Below, piece by piece: positions 1 through 4,904 of a DNA stretch of 8,948 bases. Below the pieces are notes generated by a model, which was not told where the DNA came from, did not search any database, and was given only the letters and a program-made list of their open reading frames with translations. This stretch comes from Bacillota bacterium. GTDB taxonomy: Bacteria > Bacillota > Clostridia > Acetivibrionales > DSM-2933. The first letter of the stretch is position 1, and each line of letters begins with the position of its first letter. The DNA lies in the NCBI GenBank assembly GCA_023441845.1, contig JAEZNF010000207.1, positions 1-8,948 of the forward strand, given 5' to 3'. A program made the translations under genes and the position numbers.

Positions 1-169
1 TGTATGCAATTGTTCCAGAGAAAGAATGGAAGCAAATCTTATCAGTTTAGGCAAACAAGAAATACAGGATATCATAAATGAGCAGCACGAAGCTGAATTA
101 TGCTGTCACTTTTGCAATAAGACTTATAAATTCTCCGATAAAGAATTAATGGCTTTGATTGAGGAATAA
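1..169 (+). CDS. hslO: 33 kDa redox chaperone Hsp33, C-terminal end (partial)
   Basis: Only the last 55 codons are present, read from base 2 to the TAA at 167-169; the start lies upstream of the window. Hsp33 is a cytoplasmic holdase chaperone that oxidative stress switches on through a C-terminal zinc centre. The fragment shows that redox switch: a CNC motif (C-x-C) at its start, followed about 27 residues later by CHFC (C-x2-C), the four zinc-binding cysteines of the family. The intervening segment [15 protein letters not shown] and the ending [14 protein letters not shown] are typical of Hsp33 C-termini. No clear terminator follows; the next signal is the tRNA promoter. Identification is by motif and recognised family sequence; the N-terminal substrate-binding domain cannot be seen. 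Confidence 0.92.
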   Translation, partial: VCNCSRERMEANLISLGKQEIQDIINEQHEAELCCHFCNKTYKFSDKELMALIEE

Positions 170-252
170 TTGATAAACTGGCGCATACGTTAGTACTGAT
201 GAGAAATAGAGAGGCATATTATTTAAATTGTGAAAAAGTCTGAAATTTGGTG

Positions 253-281
253 TTGACTTTATCAAATAATTTTTGTATACT
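253..281 (+). promoter_or_regulatory. Sigma-A promoter of the tRNA operon
   Basis: TTGACT (253-258) and TATACT (276-281) are separated by exactly 17 bp, each one base from the sigma-A consensus. Transcription would begin near 288, giving a leader of about 23 nt before tRNA-Val. Bases 170-252, between the hslO stop and this promoter, show no gene or clear hairpin. Confidence 0.8.
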
Positions 282-310
282 AAGAAAGTCGCTTGCGGGT
301 GATGTTATGT

Positions 311-386
311 GGGCGCTTAGCTCAGCTGGGGGAGCACCTGCCTTACAAGCAGGGGGTCATAGGTTCGAGCCCTATAGTGCCCACCA
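311..386 (+). tRNA. tRNA-Val (anticodon TAC)
   Basis: A complete 76-nt cloverleaf. Acceptor arm GGGCGCT (311-317) pairs with AGTGCCC (376-382), followed by discriminator A and an encoded CCA (384-386). Anticodon stem CCTGC/GCAGG encloses loop CTTACAA, giving anticodon TAC at 344-346, which reads GUA and probably other valine codons. The TTCGA of the T loop is present. It is the first gene of a five-tRNA operon. Confidence 0.96.
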
Positions 387-419
387 CATAACCTTAATAG
401 GTTAGATATATTGCAATTT

Positions 420-496
420 GGCCCGGTAGTTCAGTTGGTTAGAATGCCAGCCTGTCACGCTGGAGGTCGAGGGTTCGAGCCCCTTCCGGGTCGCCA
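420..496 (+). tRNA. tRNA-Asp (anticodon GTC)
   Basis: A complete 77-nt cloverleaf. Acceptor GGCCCGG pairs with CCGGGTC, with discriminator G and encoded CCA at 494-496. Anticodon stem CCAGC/GCTGG encloses loop CTGTCAC, giving GTC at 454-456. It follows tRNA-Val by 33 nt and precedes tRNA-Phe by 3 nt. Confidence 0.96.
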
Positions 497-499
497 ATT

Positions 500-575
500 G
501 CCCAGATAGCTCAGTCGGTAGAGCAGTGGACTGAAAATCCACGTGTCGCTGGTTCGATTCCGGCTCTGGGCACCA
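500..575 (+). tRNA. tRNA-Phe (anticodon GAA)
   Basis: A complete 76-nt cloverleaf. Acceptor GCCCAGA pairs with TCTGGGC, with discriminator A and encoded CCA at 573-575. Anticodon stem GTGGA/TCCAC encloses loop CTGAAAA, giving GAA at 533-535. The gaps of 3 nt and 4 nt to its neighbours mean the tRNAs must be cut from one precursor. Confidence 0.96.
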
Positions 576-579
576 TTAT

Positions 580-654
580 GCGGGATTAACTCAGTGGTAG
601 AGTGTCACCTTGCCAAGGTGAAAGTCGCGAGTCCGAATCTCGTATCCCGCTCCA
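580..654 (+). tRNA. tRNA-Gly (anticodon GCC)
   Basis: A complete 75-nt cloverleaf. Acceptor GCGGGAT pairs with ATCCCGC, with discriminator T and encoded CCA at 652-654. Anticodon stem TCACC/GGTGA encloses loop TTGCCAA, giving GCC at 612-614. A 38-nt spacer containing an inverted repeat separates it from tRNA-Cys. Confidence 0.96.
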
Positions 655-658
655 CAAA

Positions 659-688
659 TGCAGAGACCGGGTAACGCTGGTGTCTGCA
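659..688 (+). repeat. Imperfect hairpin in the Gly-Cys tRNA spacer
   Basis: TGCAGAGACC (659-668) can pair with GGTGTCTGCA (679-688): nine of ten pairs form, with a single G-G mismatch, and two further inner pairs (G-T, G-C) are possible. No T-run follows, so it does not look like a terminator. It nearly fills the spacer and may be a processing signal or a degraded tRNA arm. Confidence 0.55.
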
Positions 689-692
689 ATTT

Positions 693-767
<75 letters not shown>

Positions 768-781
768 AACGTATGAAAGTG

Positions 782-826
782 GCTTGAATCAAGACTTCTA
801 AGGAAGTTGAAAATTCAAGCTTTTTT
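782..826 (+). terminator. Intrinsic terminator of the tRNA operon
   Basis: GCTTGAAT (782-789) pairs perfectly with ATTCAAGC (813-820), and six T residues follow at once (821-826). Inside, ACTTC (794-798) can pair with GAAGT (803-807) as a second short stem. This closes the tRNA transcript, so mraY downstream needs its own promoter. Confidence 0.85.
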
Positions 827-900
827 CTTGTTTCGTAGACCTGTTAGTTGATAAGGAGCGTGCCAAAAATAAAAAAATTTTTTAAATATACGATAAAATA

Positions 901-929
901 TTGATATTTGTTTTAAGGTTGTATAAAAT
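901..929 (+). promoter_or_regulatory. Candidate promoter of mraY
   Basis: TTGATA (901-906) and TAAAAT (924-929) are 17 bp apart, inside a very AT-rich stretch (about 865-965) that could add an UP-element effect. Several overlapping TATAAA-like boxes make the exact -10 uncertain. Predicted start is near 936, giving a short leader of about 44 nt. Confidence 0.5.
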
Positions 930-979
930 AGCATAAAATATATATAAAAACTTATAAATATACATAGGTGGACTAAGAG

Positions 980-1948
980 ATGAAAATTGTCGTTTATGCT
1001 GGTATTTGGGTAGTTTCGTTTGTCATGGCTGTACTCCTTGCAATTATCATAATCCCGATATTAAAAAGGATAAAGTTTGGTCAAACCGTACGAGACGATG
1101 GGCCTAAGACCCATCTGAAAAAGATGGGGATTCCGACCATGGGGGGATTTATATTCCTAATTCCTCTGGTTTTAATAGCAGGATTTTATTTGTCAAAGTT
1201 CCCCAAAATGCTTCCGTTATTATTTGCAACAATTTCCTTTGGATGTATCGGCTTTATTGACGATTACATAAAGGTAGTTAAAAAGAGAAAAGACGGGCTG
1301 TATCCCAAACAAAAGACGGCATTGCAGATATTGTTCGGAACAATATTTGCTATTTATATTGTTCAATTCAATATTATTGATAACGTAATGCGTTTTCCGT
1401 ACATAAATATCTATTTACCAAAAGGAATTCTTATTGTTTTTATAGTTTTATTCCTGTATTTCATATCAAATGCGGTGAATCTTACGGATGGAATAGATGG
1501 TTTGTTGGCAAGTATTACCATAGTTGTCTTGATTGCATTTGCCGTTATTACATTAGGACACAGCGAACTTGAGTATATAAGGGTATTCAGTATTACGTTG
1601 ATAGGTGCGTGCTGCGGCTATCTAATATTTAATAAGTTTCCAGCGAGCGTAATAATGGGCGACCTTGGTTCACTTGGACTTGGTGGTGCCGTTGCAGCGT
1701 TATGTATTATTATAAAAGCACCTGTGATTATTGTCCTATTCGGATTTGTTTATATAGTAGAAGCGTTTTCGGTGATTATACAGGTTGCTTCATTCAAACT
1801 GCGGGGAAAAAGGGTTTTTAAAATGGCTCCTATTCACCATCATTTTGAATTGCTTGGTTGGAAGGAAACAAAGGTTGTTAAGGTGTTTACCGGTATAACG
1901 GCTGTTCTGTGCATGCTGGGTGTGATTATATATAATTATTCCATGTAA
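980..1948 (+). CDS. mraY: Phospho-N-acetylmuramoyl-pentapeptide transferase (MraY type)
   Basis: This integral membrane enzyme moves phospho-MurNAc-pentapeptide from UDP to undecaprenyl phosphate, making lipid I, the first membrane step of peptidoglycan synthesis. At 322 aa it has the usual length (about 320-360). It shows the MraY signature DGPKTHLKKMGIPTMGG (40-56), the paired aspartates D94-D95 in IDDYIK, KQK (110-112), NLTDGIDG (167-174), MGD (226-228) and the MraY-specific PIHHHFE (284-290). About ten hydrophobic segments surround these loops. The start is set by AGGTGG 8 nt upstream of the ATG. Two usually conserved positions differ from enzymes such as B. subtilis MraY: I51 where GTPTMGG has T, and L229 where MGDTGS has T. 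No mur/fts genes are adjacent, so it could be a second, diverged copy rather than the housekeeping enzyme. The family call is firm; its status as sole copy or paralogue is open. Confidence 0.93.
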   Translation: MKIVVYAGIWVVSFVMAVLLAIIIIPILKRIKFGQTVRDDGPKTHLKKMGIPTMGGFIFLIPLVLIAGFYLSKFPKMLPLLFATISFGCIGFIDDYIKVVKKRKDGLYPKQKTALQILFGTIFAIYIVQFNIIDNVMRFPYINIYLPKGILIVFIVLFLYFISNAVNLTDGIDGLLASITIVVLIAFAVITLGHSELEYIRVFSITLIGACCGYLIFNKFPASVIMGDLGSLGLGGAVAALCIIIKAPVIIVLFGFVYIVEAFSVIIQVASFKLRGKRVFKMAPIHHHFELLGWKETKVVKVFTGITAVLCMLGVIIYNYSM

Positions 1949-1981
1949 TAATCGTAAAATGTAGCGAAATATATATTTGTA

Positions 1982-2010
1982 TTGATAACCCCCATAATTT
2001 ACTCTATAAT
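1982..2010 (+). promoter_or_regulatory. Sigma-A promoter of the TagO-like gene
   Basis: TTGATA (1982-1987) and a perfect TATAAT (2005-2010) are 17 bp apart. Transcription would start near 2017, about 54 nt before the start codon. The downstream transferase can thus be expressed independently of mraY. Confidence 0.8.
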
Positions 2011-2070
2011 TAGCTATTAATGGATGTGAATTAAAGATTTTAGTTGTTTACTAAAGATAAGGAGAATAGA

Positions 2071-3021
2071 ATGATATATATAATAGCATTTATAATAGCG
2101 TTTGCCATAGTATATTTTTTAATACCTTATTTAAGGCGTTTGGCTTTGAGAATAGGATTTGTAGACCGTCCTACAAAAAGAAAAATTCACACAAGACCTA
2201 TACCACACCTTGCAAGTATTGGTATGTACATCGCGTTTATAGCTACATATTTCGGTGTCTCAAGAAAATTTGACTACTTTTCTCTCCTTATTGTATTAGG
2301 ATCTCTATTAATAATTACCATAGGTTTAATAGATGATTGGTACAAAGTAAAAGGAAAAGAATTTCATGCTCTGCCCAAGTTTATAGTACAGGTGATTGCT
2401 GCGTTTATTGCATATAAGGCAGGAGCGGTTTTTAGTGGGGTTCATAACCCTTTTACAAACCAGGATATAATCTTTCCTGAATGGCTTCAGATGATATTGT
2501 CAATAATTTGGATTTTTGGTGTCACAACAGTCATAAACTTTACTGATGGAATGGATGGAGTAGCAGGCGGGGTGTCAGCTATTTCAGCTTCAACACTATT
2601 TGTTGTAGCACTGGCAAAAAATCAACCGGGGTCGGCACTGATGTCAATAATTATTACCGGGATAGCTTTAAGTTATCTTAAGTATAACAAACCTCCTGCA
2701 AAAATATTTATGGGAGATGCAGGTGCAACCTTTCTAGGTTATATGCTTGGTATTGTCGCTCTGGAAGGAGCGTTTAAGCAGGCAACGATTGTTTCTTTGT
2801 TTATTCCTGTTTTCGCGCTTGGAGTACCTATCTTTGATAATCTTTATGTTATTATAAAAAGAATTTCACTAGGAGAACCGATATATAAAGCAGACCACAA
2901 ACAAATACACTACAGGCTTTTAGAATCGGGATTGAATAAAAAACAGGTTCTTGGAACGTTATGTTTATTAAGCGCATGTTTTAGTCTGATGTCAATTATT
3001 CTGTTGCTTTTAAAAATATAA
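2071..3021 (+). CDS. Undecaprenyl-phosphate sugar-1-phosphate transferase (WecA/TagO family)
   Basis: This membrane enzyme belongs to the same superfamily as MraY but to the WecA/TagO branch. That branch transfers GlcNAc-1-phosphate (or a related sugar phosphate) from the UDP-sugar to undecaprenyl phosphate, starting teichoic-acid or other cell-wall glycopolymer synthesis. It has 316 aa and about ten membrane segments, with D88-D89 (IDDW), NFTDGMDG (156-163), MGDAGA (214-219; the family more often has MGDxGS) and the branch-specific HKQIHYRLLESGLNKKQ region (276-292) in place of the HHH of MraY. AAGGAG lies 6 nt before the ATG at 2071; an in-frame TTG at 2044 has no such site and is not preferred. 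A strong promoter sits just upstream. Following mraY on the same strand suggests a cell-envelope pair. The exact sugar substrate cannot be told. Confidence 0.88.
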   Translation: MIYIIAFIIAFAIVYFLIPYLRRLALRIGFVDRPTKRKIHTRPIPHLASIGMYIAFIATYFGVSRKFDYFSLLIVLGSLLIITIGLIDDWYKVKGKEFHALPKFIVQVIAAFIAYKAGAVFSGVHNPFTNQDIIFPEWLQMILSIIWIFGVTTVINFTDGMDGVAGGVSAISASTLFVVALAKNQPGSALMSIIITGIALSYLKYNKPPAKIFMGDAGATFLGYMLGIVALEGAFKQATIVSLFIPVFALGVPIFDNLYVIIKRISLGEPIYKADHKQIHYRLLESGLNKKQVLGTLCLLSACFSLMSIILLLLKI

Positions 3022-3047
3022 TACTTGCGCAAAAGTATTACATTTTT
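3019..3047 (+). terminator. Weak hairpin-T terminator after the TagO-like gene
   Basis: TAATACTT (3019-3026, overlapping the stop codon) pairs perfectly with AAGTATTA (3033-3040) around a 6-nt loop, followed by C, A and five Ts (3043-3047). The stem is AT-rich, so termination may be partial and the small gene downstream may be read through. Confidence 0.5.
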
Positions 3048-3069
3048 AAATGAGGAGTGAAAAAGTTAT

Positions 3070-3459
3070 ATGACAACTGATGAAATAATAAATTATTGCC
3101 TGCAAAAGCCTGGAGCCTATATCGATTTTCCTTTTGGAAATGTTCCCATTTGTGTAAAGGTCGGAAAAAGATTGTTTGCCCAAATGTATCCTCATAAGGA
3201 CGATTATAAAATCACACTTAACTGCGATATTATTTCGGGAGAATTTTACCGCAATTTGTATCCAGGTACGGTTGTAAGAGGTTATCATTGCCCCAGAGTA
3301 CAACAGCCTTATTTTAACACCATTTATCTTAACGGAATAGTTTCCGATGATGAATTGAAAGTAATGATAGACCATTCCTATTCAACGGTAACTAAAAAGC
3401 TGCCCCGAAAGCTAAAAAACGAATTGTTGAGCAATTCAACCAAAGAGCAGCATTCTTAG
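3070..3459 (+). CDS. MmcQ/YjbR-family protein (DUF419)
   Basis: This 129-aa soluble protein belongs to the MmcQ/YjbR family, small proteins with a CyaY-like or 'double-wing' fold and no settled biochemical role. Family landmarks are FPFG (20-23), VKVGKRLFA (29-37, the usual 'KV..K.FA' strand), YPGTVVRGYH (64-73), FNTIYLNG (82-89) and DDELKVMIDHSY (93-104). The length matches the family (about 110-130 aa). AGGAG (3053-3057) lies 12 nt before the ATG, slightly far but the only good site. It has no promoter as clear as its neighbours' and may depend on readthrough through the weak hairpin upstream. Its C-terminal tail after K110 is polar and probably disordered. Family assignment is confident; function is unknown. 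Confidence 0.82.
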   Translation: MTTDEIINYCLQKPGAYIDFPFGNVPICVKVGKRLFAQMYPHKDDYKITLNCDIISGEFYRNLYPGTVVRGYHCPRVQQPYFNTIYLNGIVSDDELKVMIDHSYSTVTKKLPRKLKNELLSNSTKEQHS

Positions 3460-3523
3460 GTGTATTCTTTAACAGGCTATGTAATGAGCCGAAATCACAT
3501 GTTTAAATACCTGATGGCTTGTA

Positions 3524-4528
3524 CTAAACAAAAATGCTATACTCGGCTTCATCTTCCTGTATAAATTCCGGTATGAGGTTTTTTCGGACTTCTTCCCATG
3601 GTTTAAGAAGTCCTATGGAATAGAAGGAGGTTTCGCTTCCGCACATTTCGCAGTACCTTGCATTGCCGGGATTGGTATATGAGCATTTGCTTTTATTCGA
3701 ATATATACTGCTGCAGTAGTTGTAAAGCGGAGTGCTGCATTTCGTGCATCTTCCGGTAAAGCTTATATCGGAATTATTGCAAACCGGGCAACTGCATGCT
3801 TCGCCGTTTTTGTCCAATTTTACTCCATCAAAATACAATACGCGCAATACACCGTTTTTATTGTTTTCAAGCACTATACCGCAAATACAGCAGAATTTTG
3901 CGGTGTAATCCATGGATTCGTTACCGCAGTTGCTGCAAACATTGCTCTTTTTCTGATGCAGCATATCAAGTCTGTATGTTTTGCCAAGCCTAACCATAAG
4001 CGCTGAGTCGGACACGTTAAAAAATTCGGCTACAGAGCTGATAGAGTTAAAGCTGCAGCAGGCCAGCAGTTTGTCCGGCATAAGCAATTGACCGGCAAAC
4101 TCGTTGGCTTCCTGCTCTTCTTTTCTTATATCCTCTTTTGTTTTAAGGTTTCTTGGAACTTTTAGGTGATTAAGCATAATGTGGCCGATTTCATGGGCGA
4201 TGGTAAAGTTAAGTCTCCTGTTGGCGGAAGTCTCAAAAGGGTATTGCATATTGTTCTGGTTAATCTGCATTAAATAGACATTTTGGTCGCTATGGTAATT
4301 AGTTATGGCCTCATATTTATCAGGCAGTCTGAAAAAACCGTAGAAAAAGGGTATAACCTGTGTTTCCTTCATTTTTTCAAGTAATTTTATGCAATCCAAC
4401 GGCCAGTTGCTTATTTGGATTTTAAACAGGTGGAGAAAGGTTTTAATCTGCAGCTTTATATAATCCGATCTGTACGTAGGCAGACTTTTATATGTATGGT
4501 TATTTTCGGGATAATAAATTCCTGTCAT
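3524..4528 (-). CDS. ImmA/IrrE-type zinc metallopeptidase with C-terminal zinc-ribbon array
   Basis: A 334-aa cytoplasmic protein. Residues about 50-185 form an ImmA/IrrE peptidase domain (COG2856/DUF955): FTIAHEIGH (108-116) gives the zinc ligands H112 and H116 with catalytic E113, and QEANEFAGQLLMP (139-151) supplies the likely third ligand E140. Characterised relatives cleave or inactivate XRE repressors (ImmA on ImmR, IrrE on DdrO). After a short linker come cysteine pairs resembling zinc ribbons: C198/C201 with C213/C216, then C247/C250 with C261/C264, then C272 and C282 with C293/C296. The last half, C-x3-N-x6-C-x2-C, matches the RanBP2-type zinc-finger spacing, but its first cysteine gap is unusually long. 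AAGGAGGG lies 4 nt before the ATG. A strong promoter and a LexA-type box lie directly upstream, implying SOS control. Most family members are stand-alone or fused to an HTH; a multi-zinc tail is unusual to me. The substrate is unknown; the XRE protein at 8037-8477 is a candidate by family logic only. Confidence 0.85.
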   Translation of the reverse strand: MTGIYYPENNHTYKSLPTYRSDYIKLQIKTFLHLFKIQISNWPLDCIKLLEKMKETQVIPFFYGFFRLPDKYEAITNYHSDQNVYLMQINQNNMQYPFETSANRRLNFTIAHEIGHIMLNHLKVPRNLKTKEDIRKEEQEANEFAGQLLMPDKLLACCSFNSISSVAEFFNVSDSALMVRLGKTYRLDMLHQKKSNVCSNCGNESMDYTAKFCCICGIVLENNKNGVLRVLYFDGVKLDKNGEACSCPVCNNSDISFTGRCTKCSTPLYNYCSSIYSNKSKCSYTNPGNARYCEMCGSETSFYSIGLLKPWEEVRKNLIPEFIQEDEAEYSIFV

Positions 4529-4544
4529 TATGCCCTCCTTAAGT

Positions 4545-4558
4545 AGAACGTGTGTTCG
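4545..4558 (-). promoter_or_regulatory. Candidate LexA (SOS) operator
   Basis: Read on the minus strand the 14-mer is CGAACACACGTTCT. It matches the Gram-positive LexA/DinR consensus CGAACRNRYGTTYC at 13 of 14 positions, with the palindromic core GAAC-N4-GTTC complete. It lies just downstream of the -10 box, across the predicted start site (about 4560) and before the ribosome binding site, where a repressor would block transcription. It is the only GAAC-N4-GTTC that I found near a promoter in this window. Confidence 0.72.
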
Positions 4559-4566
4559 GTGTAATT

Positions 4567-4595
4567 ATTATACATTATTTTGAAGAAGGCTTCAA
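4567..4595 (-). promoter_or_regulatory. Sigma-A promoter of the metallopeptidase gene
   Basis: On the minus strand, TTGAAG (4595-4590) and a perfect TATAAT (4572-4567) are 17 bp apart. The -35 box is one arm of an inverted repeat, TTGAAG-AAGG-CTTCAA (4580-4595), which may be a second protein-binding site. Confidence 0.78.
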
Positions 4596-4713
4596 GACAT
4601 TTTATTATTCATTATTATTTTATTACCGATCTATAAGTATTTTGTAAAGCATAATTTTTGTAGTTATATAATGCGTTACGGATCATTTGTGGTATTGCGG
4701 TATTTTATTAGTG

Positions 4714-4742
4714 TTTACTTTATATAGGTAAAATGATAAAAT
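4714..4742 (+). promoter_or_regulatory. Extended -10 promoter of the GGDEF-EAL gene
   Basis: TTTACT (4714-4719), a 17-bp spacer and TAAAAT (4737-4742) preceded by TGA (4734-4736) form an extended -10 promoter. Transcription would begin near 4749, leaving a leader of about 155 nt before the start codon. It diverges from the metallopeptidase promoter, about 120 bp away. Confidence 0.55.
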
Positions 4743-4832
4743 TATATTATTAAAGAGAAATCATCATTTATAAATAATCTATCTTGAGTAAAAGGACAGA
4801 CTTTAATTTTCTTTATTGTGACAAGCTTTTCC

Positions 4833-4858
4833 TTCCTGTAACCGATCATATACAGGAA
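4833..4858 (+). repeat. Perfect inverted repeat in the GGDEF-EAL leader
   Basis: TTCCTGTA (4833-4840) and TACAGGAA (4851-4858) are perfect complements around a 10-nt centre. In RNA this is an 8-bp hairpin about 45 nt before the start codon; in DNA it could be an operator. The right arm, extended to TATACAGGAA, recurs exactly at 8501-8510 in the promoter of the XRE gene. No T-run follows, so it is not a terminator. Nothing else is evident in the gene-free stretch 4529-4904 apart from the promoters and LexA box listed separately. Confidence 0.6.
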
Positions 4859-4904
4859 ATAGTTCCGGCATCTTCCGCATGAATAGTTGACGAGGGGTGA
4901 TTTA

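Noticed and set aside
2044..2070. Upstream TTG start adding nine residues to the TagO-like protein
   Set aside because: The AAGGAG site lies downstream of this TTG and 6 nt before the ATG at 2071, which also starts the first membrane helix directly.
3421..3490. Possible terminator between the YjbR-like gene and the metallopeptidase gene
   Set aside because: Two short inverted repeats (GAATTG/CAATTC at 3421-3437 and GGCT/AGCC at 3475-3490) exist, but neither is followed by a T-run on either strand, and the first lies within the coding sequence.
4825..4850. Motility-type (SigD) promoter suggested by ACCGATCA
   Set aside because: Only CCGAT agrees with the GCCGATAT -10 and there is no TAAA at the right distance upstream.
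4887..4904. Upstream TTG start for the GGDEF-EAL protein
   Set aside because: GAGGGGTGA at 4892-4900 lies inside this extension and is well placed for the TTG at 4905.
4743..4904. Cyclic-di-GMP riboswitch in the leader of the GGDEF-EAL gene
   Set aside because: I looked for the conserved GEMM-I core and its GNRA-type tetraloop arrangement and did not see them; only a simple 8-bp inverted repeat is present.
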